A stretch of DNA of 64,000 nt from Alphaproteobacteria bacterium (lineage in GTDB: Bacteria; Pseudomonadota; Alphaproteobacteria; Micropepsales; Micropepsaceae): positions 119,977 through 183,976 of the forward strand of contig JADZAI010000028.1 of the NCBI GenBank assembly GCA_020852655.1, written 5' to 3'. The position numbers and the translations under genes are program-made. Position 1 is the first letter of the stretch, and every line of letters begins with the position of its first letter. The notes beneath the pieces were generated by a model. The model was not told where the DNA came from. It worked only from the letters and a program-made list of their open reading frames with translations, and ran no database searches. Shown here one piece after another: positions 50,572-59,883 of the stretch.

Positions 50572-50982
50572 ATGATCCGCTATGTTGCCCTCCTGCATGA
50601 GGGACGCTCCGAGTACGGCGTGAGTTTTCCCGACTTCCCCGGCGTGGTGTCCGGGGGCGCGACGCCGGACGAGGCCCTTGCCGAAGCTGCCGAGGCGCTG
50701 CGCTTTGCGGTGACCGAAATGCGTGCCGAAGGCGCCGCCGTCCCGAAGCCCCGTACATTGTCGATGATCCGGAAGGTTGCCGCGCGCGAGGACTGGTACG
50801 ACATGGACGAGGCGATCGCAGCCTATGTGCCCCTGCTCCCGCCGAAGTCCAACGTCGAGCGCCTGAACATCACGCTGGAAAAGGGGCTGGTCGATGCGAT
50901 CGACGCCGCCGCCAGCAAGGGCGGGCAAAGCCGCTCGGCCTGGATCGCCGAAGCGGCGAAGACGCGTCTGGGGGCGTTTTGA
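50572..50982 (+). CDS. hicB: HicB-type antitoxin
   Basis: The 136-residue protein has the HicB partial RNase-H-like fold (YVALLHEGRSEYGVSFPDFPGVVSGGATPDEALAEAAEAL) and a C-terminal ribbon-helix-helix (ERLNITLEKGLVDAIDAAA then SRSAWIAEAAKTRL). It neutralises HicA and binds its operator. Its stop overlaps the TTG start of the next gene, so that gene may be translated as part of the module's transcript. Confidence 0.92.
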   Translation: MIRYVALLHEGRSEYGVSFPDFPGVVSGGATPDEALAEAAEALRFAVTEMRAEGAAVPKPRTLSMIRKVAAREDWYDMDEAIAAYVPLLPPKSNVERLNITLEKGLVDAIDAAASKGGQSRSAWIAEAAKTRLGAF

Positions 50983-52193
50983 GCCGGGTCCTGTTGCTGG
51001 GCGGCGGCGGCGCCGTCGGACGCCAGGCGCTGGCGTCGACCGCGGCGTGTTCGGCGATCGACGAGGTGATCGTCGCCGACCGCATCGAGGCGGCGGCCGA
51101 GCGCGCCGCATCCGCCTTCCCGGGTCATGCCAAGCCGATCGCGCTCGACGTCTTCGACGACGCGGCGCTGCGCAAGGCGATGCAGGGCGTCGACGCGGTG
51201 CTGAACTGCGCCGGGCCCTATTTCCGCACCGGCGTCCATTGCCTCCAGGCGGCGATCGCCGAGAAGCGGCCCTATCTCGATCTCTGCGACGACTGGGAGA
51301 CGACGCACGAAATGCTGCGCCTCGACGGCGAGGCGCGGGCGGCGGGCGTGTCGGCGGTCATCGGCATGGGCTCGTCGCCCGGCGTCACCAATCTGCTGGC
51401 GCGCGTCGCGGCGGCGGAGCTGGATTCCTGCGTGAAGCTGGTGACGGGCTGGAATCTCGACGCCGGCCGGGAGACCTTCATCGAGGCCGAGCAGCACCGC
51501 GCCGGCACCCATGCGCGGGTCGACCACTGGCTGCACCAATTGTCCGGCGAGGTCGAGATCTGGCGCAACGGGCGGCGCGAGCGGGCGCGGCCCTTCGCGG
51601 CGATCCGCCTGGAGCCGCCCGGCCTGAAGCCGCGCACGGTCTATACGCTCGGCCACCCCGAGCCGCTGACCCTGCCGCGCATGATCCCGGCGCTCGAATG
51701 GGCGGCGCATGTGATGGTGCTCTCGCATGCCGAAGCGGCGCTGGCGCGGGGGCTGGTCGAACGCATCGCGGCCGGCTCGCTGTCGGTCGACCAGGCGACG
51801 GCGCTGGTGCTGCGCCCTGGGCGCCGCCCGCTGGCGCTGAAGGCCCGCGTCGCGATGGGCACGCTGCGCGACACGATCAATCCGCTGCCGAAATACCCGG
51901 CGCTCTTCGCCGTCGCCGAGGGCCGCAGGCACGAGCAGCGCCGGCGGGTCAGCGCCTGGCTGACGCGGATGCCGGTCGGCGGCCTCAACGGTGCGGCGGG
52001 CGTGCCGCTCGCCGTCGCGCTGAAGCTGGCAGTGACGCGGCGGCTCGGCCGGGCCGGCGTCTCCCCTCCCGAGGACATCCTCGATCCCCATATCTTCTTC
52101 GAGGAATTCGCCACCCGCGCCGCGCCCAAGAGCGAGGGCACGACGCCGCTGATCCACATCGAAACGCTCGATGTGACGGACGAGAACGGATGA
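50979..52193 (+). CDS. saccharopine dehydrogenase family oxidoreductase
   Basis: The 404-residue Rossmann protein begins SRVLLLGGGGAVGRQALASTAACS, with VLNCAGPYF and IGMGSSPGVTNLLAR. These place it in the saccharopine dehydrogenase/carboxynorspermidine-synthase-like family, but the substrate is unknown. It starts with TTG overlapping the hicB TGA. It ends in an ATGA overlap with coaBC, linking it translationally to both. Confidence 0.85.
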   Translation: MSRVLLLGGGGAVGRQALASTAACSAIDEVIVADRIEAAAERAASAFPGHAKPIALDVFDDAALRKAMQGVDAVLNCAGPYFRTGVHCLQAAIAEKRPYLDLCDDWETTHEMLRLDGEARAAGVSAVIGMGSSPGVTNLLARVAAAELDSCVKLVTGWNLDAGRETFIEAEQHRAGTHARVDHWLHQLSGEVEIWRNGRRERARPFAAIRLEPPGLKPRTVYTLGHPEPLTLPRMIPALEWAAHVMVLSHAEAALARGLVERIAAGSLSVDQATALVLRPGRRPLALKARVAMGTLRDTINPLPKYPALFAVAEGRRHEQRRRVSAWLTRMPVGGLNGAAGVPLAVALKLAVTRRLGRAGVSPPEDILDPHIFFEEFATRAAPKSEGTTPLIHIETLDVTDENG

Positions 52194-53395
52194 CCAAGCG
52201 AATCCTGCTGATCGTCGGCGGCGGCATTGCCGCCTACAAGGCGCTGGAGCTGACGCGCGCCCTGCGCAAGCGCGGCCATGCGGTACGGGCGATCCTGACG
52301 CGCGCCGGGGCCGAGTTCGTGACGCCGCTGAGCCTTGCGAGCCTGACGGGCGACAAGGTCTACCAGGACCTCTTCAACCTGACCGACGAGTCCGAGATGG
52401 GCCATATCGAGCTGTCGCGCTCGGCCGATCTGGTGGTCGTCGCGCCGGCGACCGCCGACCTCATGGCGAAGGCGGCGCACGGTCTCGCCGGCGATCTCGC
52501 TTCCACCACGCTGCTCGCGACCGACAAGCCGGTCCTGATGGCCCCCGCGATGAATGTGCGCATGTGGCGGCATGCGGCGACGCAGCGCAATCTCGCGCAG
52601 CTCAAGGCCGACGGCGTCGGCTTCGTCGGCCCGGGCGAAGGCGAGATGGCCTGCGGCGAATTCGGCCCCGGGCGGATGGCCGAGCCGGAGGCGATCGCGC
52701 AGGCGATCGACGCGGCCCTCGGCGCCCTGGACGCGGCGCGCCCGCTGGCCGGCCTCAGTGCGCTGGTGACCTCGGGCCCGACGCATGAGCCGATCGACCC
52801 GGTGCGCTACATCGCCAACCGCTCGAGCGGCAAGCAGGGCCACGCCATCGCCGGCGCGCTGGCCGCGGCGGGCGCCAGGGTGACGCTGGTTTCCGGACCG
52901 GTCGGCATCCCGGCACCATCAGGCGTGCAGCTCGTTTCGGTCGAGACGGCGCGCGAGATGCTGGCCGCCGCCGAGCGGGCGCTGCCGGCCGATATCGCGG
53001 TCTGCGCCGCGGCGGTCGCCGACTGGCGTGTCGCGAGCGATGCGGCGCAGAAGATCAAGAAGGCCGGCCACGCACCCGAGCCGCTGGCCCTGGTCGAGAA
53101 TCCGGACATCCTCGCGACCCTGTCGCGCCATCCCTTCCGCCGGCCGCGGCTGGTGATCGGCTTCGCGGCCGAGACCGAGAATGTCGTCGAATATGCCCGC
53201 GCCAAGCTCGCCAGGAAGGGCTGCGACTGGATCGTCGCCAACGACGTCTCGCCCGGCACCGGCATCATGGGCGGCGACAGCAACACGGTGCACCTGATCA
53301 CCGCCGGCGGCGAGGAGAACTGGGCGGCCATGCCGAAGGGCGAGGTGGCGCAGCGTCTCGTCAGCCGCATCGCCGCGGAGTTCGCCGGGGCATGA
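52190..53395 (+). CDS. coaBC: bifunctional phosphopantothenoylcysteine decarboxylase/phosphopantothenate-cysteine ligase
   Basis: The 401-residue bifunctional Dfp begins [20 protein letters not shown]. The CoaC half has [11 protein letters not shown] and the Cys loop [14 protein letters not shown]. The CoaB half has [23 protein letters not shown] and the ligase lysine region AAAVADWRV. It makes 4'-phosphopantetheine for CoA. It is overlapped at both ends by its neighbours, so the saccharopine-like gene, coaBC and dut are tightly coupled. Confidence 0.96.
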   Translation: MTKRILLIVGGGIAAYKALELTRALRKRGHAVRAILTRAGAEFVTPLSLASLTGDKVYQDLFNLTDESEMGHIELSRSADLVVVAPATADLMAKAAHGLAGDLASTTLLATDKPVLMAPAMNVRMWRHAATQRNLAQLKADGVGFVGPGEGEMACGEFGPGRMAEPEAIAQAIDAALGALDAARPLAGLSALVTSGPTHEPIDPVRYIANRSSGKQGHAIAGALAAAGARVTLVSGPVGIPAPSGVQLVSVETAREMLAAAERALPADIAVCAAAVADWRVASDAAQKIKKAGHAPEPLALVENPDILATLSRHPFRRPRLVIGFAAETENVVEYARAKLARKGCDWIVANDVSPGTGIMGGDSNTVHLITAGGEENWAAMPKGEVAQRLVSRIAAEFAGA

Positions 53396-53832
53396 AGCTG
53401 CGCATCCGCCGCCTCGACCACGCCCGCGACCTGCCGCTGCCGCGCTACGAGACCGCCGGGGCGGCCGGGCTCGACCTGCTCGCCGCCGTGCCGGACACGG
53501 TGCCGCTGCCGCCGGGCGCCTATCGGATGATCCCCTGCGGCATCGCGATCGCCCTGCCGCAGGGCTATGAGGGGCAGGTCCGGCCGCGCTCGGGCCTCGC
53601 CGCCAGACACGGCGTCACGGTGCTGAACGCGCCGGGGACGGTCGACTGCGACTATCGCGGCGAGGTGACCGCGATCATGGTCAACCACGGGGCGGAGCCC
53701 TTCTACGTGACCCGCGGCATGCGGATCGCCCAGATGGTCGTGGCGCCGGTGACGCAGGCGGTGCTGGAAGAGGCCGAGACGCTGGACGAAACGGCGCGCG
53801 GGGCGGGCGGTTTCGGCTCGACGGGCCAGTAA
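53392..53832 (+). CDS. dut: deoxyuridine 5'-triphosphate nucleotidohydrolase
   Basis: The 146-residue trimeric dUTPase has all five motifs, including [35 protein letters not shown] and the C-terminal [11 protein letters not shown] arm. It hydrolyses dUTP to dUMP and keeps uracil out of DNA. It follows coaBC as in many bacteria. Confidence 0.97.
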   Translation: MKLRIRRLDHARDLPLPRYETAGAAGLDLLAAVPDTVPLPPGAYRMIPCGIAIALPQGYEGQVRPRSGLAARHGVTVLNAPGTVDCDYRGEVTAIMVNHGAEPFYVTRGMRIAQMVVAPVTQAVLEEAETLDETARGAGGFGSTGQ

Positions 53833-53854
53833 ATCCTCGCAGATTTATTGCGAC

Positions 53855-53869
53855 TGATTGTCATTATCA
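53855..53869. promoter_or_regulatory. Fur-like 7-1-7 box
   Basis: TGATTGTCATTATCA agrees with the 7-1-7 Fur motif TGATAAT-N-ATTATCA at 12 of 14 defined positions; the right half is perfect. It overlaps a candidate promoter (TTGTCA at 53858, 17-bp spacer, TAGTGT at 53881). It lies 79 bp before the start of a 62-residue gene. Confidence 0.55.
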
Positions 53870-53947
53870 TAACTTTGCGATAGTGTGCTCCTCCAGAATA
53901 ACCACGCGCGCCTGACGCCGCGCCGGTCCATGCGAAGGAGAAAGACG

Positions 53948-54136
53948 ATGTCCGATCTGGGGACGATGCTGGCGGCCGCCGTGCTGGCCGATGCCCGCCA
54001 GGCCGAAGCCGCCGAAACCGGCCGCCTGCCCACCACCGCCGGCCTCGTGCGCCAGGGCCTCGCCCTGCTGCGCACCCGCTTCGGCGGTGCCCGCCGCCCC
54101 GCGCCCCGCTGGGACACCGCTCCTCTTCCGCACTGA
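53948..54136 (+). CDS. small protein of unknown function behind a Fur-like box
   Basis: The 62-residue protein MSDLGTMLAAAVLADARQAEAAETG..., followed by an Arg-rich half and ending APLPH, has AAGGAG 7 nt before its ATG, an excellent site. It begins with a short hydrophobic stretch and has no Cys. I recognise no family. Its promoter region carries the Fur-like box, so iron-dependent expression is expected. It may be part of the cellular iron response, but the function is unknown. Confidence 0.6.
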   Translation: MSDLGTMLAAAVLADARQAEAAETGRLPTTAGLVRQGLALLRTRFGGARRPAPRWDTAPLPH

Positions 54137-54266
54137 GGGCTCCCGAGGCGGTTTCGGCGGTGGCGCAAGGTGGGTAAGCTGGGCTGAAGCGAGGCATTAG
54201 CCCCGAGGGCCTGACCGCCGGCCGGGCGCAGGCCATCATCTGGGAAACCTTCCGAAGGAGACAGTC

Positions 54267-55247
54267 GTGAGCGAAGCCGTCAAAGCCGCCCCCGCGCATG
54301 TGCCCGGCCGCGGCCGGATCTACGATTCGATCACCGAAACGATCGGCGATACCCCGCTGGTCCGCATTCCCCGCCTGTCGAAGGAATACGGCTCGAAGGG
54401 CGACGTGCTGCTGAAGCTGGAGTTCTTCAATCCGATCGCCAGCGTGAAGGACCGCATCGGCGTGTCGATGATCGAGGATCTTGAAGCGCGCGGCCTGATC
54501 ACGCCGGGCAGGTCAGTTCTCGTCGAGCCGACCTCGGGCAACACCGGCATCGCGCTCGCCTTCGTCGCGGCCTCGAAGGGCTATCGCCTGATCCTGGTGA
54601 TGCCGGAGACGATGTCGGTCGAGCGGCGCAAGATGCTGGCGCTGCTGGGCGCCGAGCTGGAGCTGACCGAGGGGCCCAAGGGCATGCGCGGCGCGATCGC
54701 CCGGGCGCAGGAGCTGGTCGCGCAGATTCCGAACGCGCTGATCCCGCAGCAATTCGAGAACCCGGCCAACCCGGCGATCCACCGCAAGACCACAGCGGAG
54801 GAAATCTGGAACGACACCGAAGGCAAGGTCGATATCGTGATCTCCGGCGTCGGCACGGGCGGTACGCTGACCGGCGTCGGCGCCGTGCTGAAGGCGAAGA
54901 AGCCGTCGGTGAAGATGATCGCGGTGGAGCCCGAGGAATCGGCCGTGCTGTCGGGCAAGCCGCCCGGCCCCAACCGCATCCAGGGCATCGGCGCCGGCTT
55001 CATCCCGAAGGTCCTCGACACCGCGCTGATCGACGGCATCGAGACGGTGAATTTCGACCAGGCGATCGCCATGGCGCGCAAGCTCGCCAAGCTCGAAGGC
55101 ATCCCCGGCGGCATCTCGTCCGGCGCCGCGACGCAGGCCGCGCTGAATGTCGCCGCCCGCCCCGAGAACGCCGGCAAGACGATCGTCACGATCATCCCGT
55201 CCTTCGCCGAACGCTATCTCTCGACGGCACTGTTCGAAGGGCTGTAG
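54267..55247 (+). CDS. cysK: cysteine synthase A (O-acetylserine sulfhydrylase)
   Basis: The 326-residue fold-type II PLP enzyme has the catalytic Lys in [13 protein letters not shown], the substrate loop [12 protein letters not shown], the phosphate-binding [11 protein letters not shown], and [13 protein letters not shown]. It makes cysteine from O-acetylserine and sulfide. The GTG start has GAAGGAG 6 nt upstream. The 130 bp before it contain a GC-rich run but no riboswitch I recognise. Confidence 0.96.
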   Translation: MSEAVKAAPAHVPGRGRIYDSITETIGDTPLVRIPRLSKEYGSKGDVLLKLEFFNPIASVKDRIGVSMIEDLEARGLITPGRSVLVEPTSGNTGIALAFVAASKGYRLILVMPETMSVERRKMLALLGAELELTEGPKGMRGAIARAQELVAQIPNALIPQQFENPANPAIHRKTTAEEIWNDTEGKVDIVISGVGTGGTLTGVGAVLKAKKPSVKMIAVEPEESAVLSGKPPGPNRIQGIGAGFIPKVLDTALIDGIETVNFDQAIAMARKLAKLEGIPGGISSGAATQAALNVAARPENAGKTIVTIIPSFAERYLSTALFEGL

Positions 55248-55264
55248 CCGTTCATGGGGGGGCG

Positions 55265-55304
55265 GGAGGTGGCGCCCAGGTGAGAGTCCTGGAACGACAC
55301 CTCC
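55265..55304. terminator. hairpin between cysK and the alcohol dehydrogenase
   Basis: GGAGGTG and CACCTCC pair around an inner CCAGG/CCTGG stem between two convergent genes, so it can serve both as terminator. Confidence 0.55.
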
Positions 55305-55322
55305 GCAAAATCCGCCTCCGCG

Positions 55323-56408
55323 TCAGGCGTCGAACATGATGACGGAGCGGGCGACTTCGCCGCTCTTCAGTTCCTGAAGCGCGTCGTTCACCTGCTCCAG
55401 CTTGATGCGCTGCGAGATCATCTCGTCCAGCTTCAGCTTGCCGTTCATGTAGAAATCGACGAGACGCGGCATGTCGACCGGGAAGCGGTTCGAGCCCATC
55501 ACCGAACCCTGGATGCGCTTCTCCTGGAGGAACTCGGCGCCGTGCAGCTCGATATTGGTGCCGACCGGGATCATGCCGATGATGTTGGCCGTGCCGCCGC
55601 GGCCGAGCACGCGGAACGCCTGCTCGGCGGTCTGCTTGAGGCCGACGCACTCGAAGGAGTGATGGACGATCCCCTTGGTCATCTCCTGGATCGTGCCGAT
55701 GACCTCGACGTCCTTGCCGTTGACGACGTCGGTCGCGCCGAAATGCTTGGCGAGGTTCAGCTTCGAGCCGACCACGTCGACGGCGATGATGCGGCCCGCG
55801 CCGGCAATCGCCGCGCCGTTGATCGCCGAAAGGCCGATGCCGCCGCAGCCGAACACCACGACGGTCTCGCCCGGACGAACGCTGGAGGTATGGATCACCG
55901 CACCGACGCCGGTCATCACGGCACAGCCGATCAGCGCCGCGCGGTCCAGCGGCATGTCCTTGCGGATCGCGACGCAGGCATGCTCGTGGATCAGCATCTG
56001 CTCGGCGAAGGACGAGAGGTTGAGATACTGGTTCATCGGCCCTTCGGCGCGGGCGAGGCGCGGCTCTTCGCCCTGTTCGCGGCTGACATCCGGGCTGACG
56101 CAGCGCGACAGGTGGCCGGTCAGGCAATGCTCGCAATGGCCGCAGAAGGCGGAGAGGCAGGTGATGACGTGGTCGCCCTTCTTCACCGTGCGCACTTCGC
56201 TGCCGACCGCTTCGACGACACCGGCGCTCTCGTGGCCCAGCACGGCGGGCAGCGGATAGGGGTAGAGCCCGTCGGCGAAATGCAGATCGGAATGGCAGAC
56301 GCCGGCCGCCGCGGTACGGATCAGCACTTCGTGCGGGCCGGGCTTGGAAATCCGCAAATCCTCGATGACGAGGGGCTTCCTCGTCTCGCGCAATACGGCA
56401 GCTTTCAT
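55323..56408 (-). CDS. zinc-dependent alcohol dehydrogenase
   Basis: The 361-residue medium-chain dehydrogenase has the catalytic-zinc Cys-His pair in [12 protein letters not shown] and [12 protein letters not shown]. The structural-zinc region is [16 protein letters not shown], and the NAD site is [17 protein letters not shown]. It resembles the class III/formaldehyde-linked and NDMA-type group. The exact alcohol is unknown. Confidence 0.9.
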   Translation of the reverse strand: MKAAVLRETRKPLVIEDLRISKPGPHEVLIRTAAAGVCHSDLHFADGLYPYPLPAVLGHESAGVVEAVGSEVRTVKKGDHVITCLSAFCGHCEHCLTGHLSRCVSPDVSREQGEEPRLARAEGPMNQYLNLSSFAEQMLIHEHACVAIRKDMPLDRAALIGCAVMTGVGAVIHTSSVRPGETVVVFGCGGIGLSAINGAAIAGAGRIIAVDVVGSKLNLAKHFGATDVVNGKDVEVIGTIQEMTKGIVHHSFECVGLKQTAEQAFRVLGRGGTANIIGMIPVGTNIELHGAEFLQEKRIQGSVMGSNRFPVDMPRLVDFYMNGKLKLDEMISQRIKLEQVNDALQELKSGEVARSVIMFDA

Positions 56409-56500
56409 GGGGTCTCTCCCGAGGTTGGTTTTCTGACGCTGGCGTCACGGTCGCAATGTTCCGGGCTAGGCGTCAAGGCACACGCGCGCTAGGGAAGGCC

Positions 56501-57259
56501 ATGCTTGCCGTCCGCATTATTCCCTGCCTTGACGTAAAGGACGGCCGCGTCGTGAAGGGCGTCAATTTCGAGGGCCTGCGCGATGCCGGCGATCCGGTCG
56601 AAGCGGCCCGCGCCTATGACGCGCAGGGTGCCGACGAATTGTGCTTCCTCGACATTTCGGCCAGCCACGAGGGCCGCGGCACGCTGCTCGATATCGTCGA
56701 GCGCACCGCCAATGCCTGTTTCATGCCGCTGACCGTCGGCGGCGGGGTGGGGCAGGTGGAGGATTTCCGCAAGCTGCTGCTGGCGGGCGCCGACAAGGTC
56801 TCGGTCAACACCGCGGCCGTGAAGCGCCGCGAACTGGTGCGCGAGGCGGCGCAGAAATTCGGCAGCCAGTGCGTCGTCGTCGCCATCGACGCCAAGCGCA
56901 CCGCGCCCGGCCGCTGGGAGATTTTCACCCATGGCGGCCGCAAGGCGACCGGCCTCGATGCCGTCGCCTATGCGCGCGAGGTGGAAGAGCTCGGGGCGGG
57001 CGAGATTCTCCTGACCTCGATGGACCGCGACGGCACGAAGTCTGGCTATGACCTGGAATTGACGCGGTCCATTTCGGACGCGATTCGAATTCCCGTCGTC
57101 GCTTCGGGGGGCGTCGGCGACCTCGCCGATCTCGTGGCGGGCGTCCGCGACGGCCATGCCAGCGCCGTGCTGGCCGCCTCGATCTTCCATTTCGGGACGC
57201 ATACGATCGCCGAGGCACGCGCCGCCCTCGCCGCGGCGGGCCTGCCGGTGCGCGGATAG
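56501..57259 (+). CDS. hisF: imidazole glycerol phosphate synthase, cyclase subunit
   Basis: The 252-residue (beta/alpha)8 cyclase shows [19 protein letters not shown] with catalytic Asp, [17 protein letters not shown] and the second catalytic Asp in [15 protein letters not shown]. It joins the HisH-supplied ammonia to make IGP and AICAR. The ATG has AGGGAAGG just before it. It is far from hisB/H/A in the window but near hisE. Confidence 0.97.
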   Translation: MLAVRIIPCLDVKDGRVVKGVNFEGLRDAGDPVEAARAYDAQGADELCFLDISASHEGRGTLLDIVERTANACFMPLTVGGGVGQVEDFRKLLLAGADKVSVNTAAVKRRELVREAAQKFGSQCVVVAIDAKRTAPGRWEIFTHGGRKATGLDAVAYAREVEELGAGEILLTSMDRDGTKSGYDLELTRSISDAIRIPVVASGGVGDLADLVAGVRDGHASAVLAASIFHFGTHTIAEARAALAAAGLPVRG

Positions 57260-57352
57260 CGCCTGCGCAAAAAAGATCGCTCCCCGCGATAGATTTCCCG
57301 AAAACCGCTCGTCTAGGTTCCGCGCCGTCACCGAATTGTCACGGGAAGGCGC

Positions 57353-58882
57353 GTGAGCGAGGAGATCGAACTGAAGCTGGAGATCGCGGAGGCGGCGATT
57401 CCGGCGGTGCTGAAATCGGAGGCCTTGCGCCGCCGGCGGGTGCGTTTCCGTCCGGCGCGCCATCTCGTCACGACCTATTTCGACACGGCCAAGGGCGCCC
57501 TGCGCCGGAAGGGCGTCTTCCTGCGCCTGCGTGAGGACGGCGCCCGCATCACGCAGACGGTGAAGACGGCCGGCGAGGCGGGCATCGTGGCGCAGCGTGG
57601 CGAGTGGAACTGGCCGCTGAAGACGGCCGAGCCGGACCTCGAGCTTGCCTCGGAATGCGGCCTCAAGCCGATCCTGAAGCGGGCCCGCAAGGGTGGGCTG
57701 AAGCCCGTCTTCGCGAGCGACCTGAGCCGCCGCGTCGCGCGGGTGCAGGAGGCGGGCGCCGAGCTCGAACTCGCGCTCGACGTCGGCCATGTCCGGGCCG
57801 GCCGGCGCAGCACGAAGCTGGCGGAACTGGAGATCGAGGTGAAGCAAGGGACGGCCGCTGCCGTCTTCGGGCTCGCCCGCGAACTGGTCGTCCTGCCGGG
57901 CGTGCGGATCGGCATGGCGACCAAGGCGTCGCGCGGCTTTGCGCTGGCCGAGGGCCGGCATCCCGCCGCGGCCGTCAAGGCGGCCGGCGTGGCGGTTTCC
58001 GAACGCCTGACGGTCGGGGAGGCCGAGGCTGCCATCATCCGGACCTGTGCGGCCCAGATCGCCGCCAATGTGCCGGCGGTGGTCGACCGGCGCCTGCCCG
58101 AGGGCGTCCACCAGATGCGGGTCGCCCTGCGGCGGCTGCGTGCCGCGCTGAGCCTCTTCAAGGACACGATGCCGCCGGAAGCGCGCAGGGCGCTCCGCCG
58201 GCAGGCCGGGACGCTCGCCCGCGCCCTCGGACCGGCCCGCGATCTCGACGTGCTGATGGCCGACACGATCCGCGCCGCGGCCCCGCCCGAGGCGCTCGCC
58301 GCCGACATCCGCGCCCTCACGCTGCGCCTCGGCCGGGCCCGGCGCGAGGCCTGGAAGACCGCGCTGGCGGCGGTGTCCGGGCCGGAGATCGGCCTCCTCG
58401 TGCTGGATCTCTCGGAACGCGCCGCGGCGCTGGAGGCGGAAGGCTGGCCCGGCCAGCACGACGCGATCCCGTTGCCCGAGATGGCGGTCAAGGCGCTCGA
58501 CGACCGGCACGAGATCGTGCTGGCGCTCGGCCAGTCGATCGACACGCTGCCGGTCCTTCAGCGCCACGAGCTGCGCCTGGCGCTGAAGAAGCTGCGCTAC
58601 GCGGCCGACTTCTTCGCCGGCCTGTTTCCCCACAAGGCGGCCAAGGCTGGCATAGCCGCGCTGGCCGCCTTGCAGGACGACCTCGGCGGCTTCAACGACG
58701 CCGCGTCGACCTCGGCCATCCTCGATGCCGCCGTCGCGGCGACGCCGGAGAAGGGGCGGGCGCCGGTCGAACGGGCGGCGCTCTTCCTCAAGGGCTGGGC
58801 CTCGCTGCGGGCCGATCTCGCCTGGGGCCATGCGCGGCAGAGCTGGGCCGCCTTTGCCGGAAAAAAGCCATTCTGGCGATAG
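57353..58882 (+). CDS. CYTH and CHAD domain protein
   Basis: The 509-residue protein begins with a CYTH triphosphate-tunnel domain (EEIELKLEI, the ExExK motif). From about residue 215 a helical CHAD domain rich in conserved His and Arg follows (GVHQMRVALRRLRAALSLFKDTM). CYTH enzymes hydrolyse inorganic triphosphate, and CHAD domains bind polyphosphate. The GTG start has GGGAAGG upstream. It lies between hisF and hisE without an obvious histidine link. Confidence 0.9.
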   Translation: MSEEIELKLEIAEAAIPAVLKSEALRRRRVRFRPARHLVTTYFDTAKGALRRKGVFLRLREDGARITQTVKTAGEAGIVAQRGEWNWPLKTAEPDLELASECGLKPILKRARKGGLKPVFASDLSRRVARVQEAGAELELALDVGHVRAGRRSTKLAELEIEVKQGTAAAVFGLARELVVLPGVRIGMATKASRGFALAEGRHPAAAVKAAGVAVSERLTVGEAEAAIIRTCAAQIAANVPAVVDRRLPEGVHQMRVALRRLRAALSLFKDTMPPEARRALRRQAGTLARALGPARDLDVLMADTIRAAAPPEALAADIRALTLRLGRARREAWKTALAAVSGPEIGLLVLDLSERAAALEAEGWPGQHDAIPLPEMAVKALDDRHEIVLALGQSIDTLPVLQRHELRLALKKLRYAADFFAGLFPHKAAKAGIAALAALQDDLGGFNDAASTSAILDAAVAATPEKGRAPVERAALFLKGWASLRADLAWGHARQSWAAFAGKKPFWR

Positions 58883-58938
58883 GAGCTATAGTCGGCCCAG
58901 GCGAATCACTTCCGGTTCGCCTGCCGGGGATCGCTCCG

Positions 58939-59265
58939 CTGTCTACGCCCGCCCACCCGCTCGACGCCCTGTTCGCCGAGATCGAACTCCGCAAGGGGGC
59001 CGATCCGGCGCAGTCCTATACCGCCAAGCTGATCCAGTCGGGTCCGCCCAAGATCGCCAAGAAGCTGGGCGAAGAGGCCGTCGAAGCGGTGATCGCCTCC
59101 CTCGGCGACGACAAGGCGCATTTCGTCGCGGAATGCGCCGACGTCCTCTTTCACCTGCTCGTGCTGGTCGCGGCGAAGGATGCCCATCTCCACGAAGTCT
59201 ACGCGGAACTCGTAAGGCGGCGCGGCCGTTCTGGTCTGGACGAGAAGGCGTCGCGCAAGGCCTGA
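58939..59265 (+). CDS. hisE: phosphoribosyl-ATP pyrophosphatase
   Basis: The HisE family is clear from HPLDALFAEIELRKGADPAQSYTAKLIQSG, KIAKKLGEEAVEAVIA and HFVAECADVLFHLLVLVA. The frame is open far upstream but contains no ATG, GTG or TTG near the expected start. The residues before it read LSTPAHPLDAL, where homologues have a Met. I place the start at CTG 58939, 56 bp after the CYTH-CHAD stop, with GGGGAT-like bases 7 nt upstream. It hydrolyses phosphoribosyl-ATP, the second step of histidine synthesis. Confidence 0.85.
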   Translation: MSTPAHPLDALFAEIELRKGADPAQSYTAKLIQSGPPKIAKKLGEEAVEAVIASLGDDKAHFVAECADVLFHLLVLVAAKDAHLHEVYAELVRRRGRSGLDEKASRKA

Positions 59266-59328
59266 ACGACCGTATCCGCCGCACCGATCCGCGGAACGCG
59301 AGTACCGTCCGCAGGGTTGGGCAGGGGT

Positions 59329-59883
59329 ATGACAGAGATTTCGCGGCGGTTCAGCTTGAGACGGGCGACGGCGGCGGCGCATGCCGAGCTCGAGGCCATC
59401 GTCGGCCCCATCGATTCTGCCGAAGCCTATACCCGCTATGCGCGGGGCCTCTATGCCGGCCGGGCGCCGCTGGAAGCTGCGCTGCGCAATGTCGACTGGC
59501 CGGCATCGCTGGGCGGCTGGCGCCCGCTCTATGTCGCCGCCCTGCTGGCCCAGGACCTGGCCGATCTCGGCGTCGACCGTCCGGCCCTGGCCGTGCACGC
59601 GCTTTCCTCCGATCCCGCCGACCTGCTCGGCACGCTGTATGTGCTGGAAGGCTCGGCCCTCGGCGCGCGCCTACTCTACGGGCAGGCCAGGGCACTCGGC
59701 CTTTCCGCGCAGCATGGTGCGCGGCATCTCGCGGCACAGGCGGCCAGCCCGACCTGGGGCAGCTTCCTGAACCTGCTGGAGTCCGTGCCCGGCCTCGACA
59801 TGGCGCGCACGGGCCGCGCGGCGCGCGACGCCTTCGCGGCGATGGGGCTGGGGATGACGGAGGTCCGGCATGCCGCCGCATGA
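59329..59883 (+). CDS. bphO: bacteriophytochrome-associated heme oxygenase
   Basis: The 184-residue BphO-type heme oxygenase shows LRRATAAAHAELEAIVGPIDSAEAY with a likely proximal His, and GTLYVLEGSALGARLLYGQA typical of the bacterial phytochrome-linked group. It opens heme to biliverdin, the chromophore of the phytochrome encoded next. Its stop overlaps the bphP start by 14 bp. The ATG is chosen because the in-frame TTG upstream has no clear site. Confidence 0.88.
   Translation: MTEISRRFSLRRATAAAHAELEAIVGPIDSAEAYTRYARGLYAGRAPLEAALRNVDWPASLGGWRPLYVAALLAQDLADLGVDRPALAVHALSSDPADLLGTLYVLEGSALGARLLYGQARALGLSAQHGARHLAAQAASPTWGSFLNLLESVPGLDMARTGRAARDAFAAMGLGMTEVRHAAA

Noticed and set aside
54137..54266. 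Possible SAM-type riboswitch before cysK
   Set aside because: The leader is GC-rich with some pairing but lacks the conserved cores of riboswitch classes I know.
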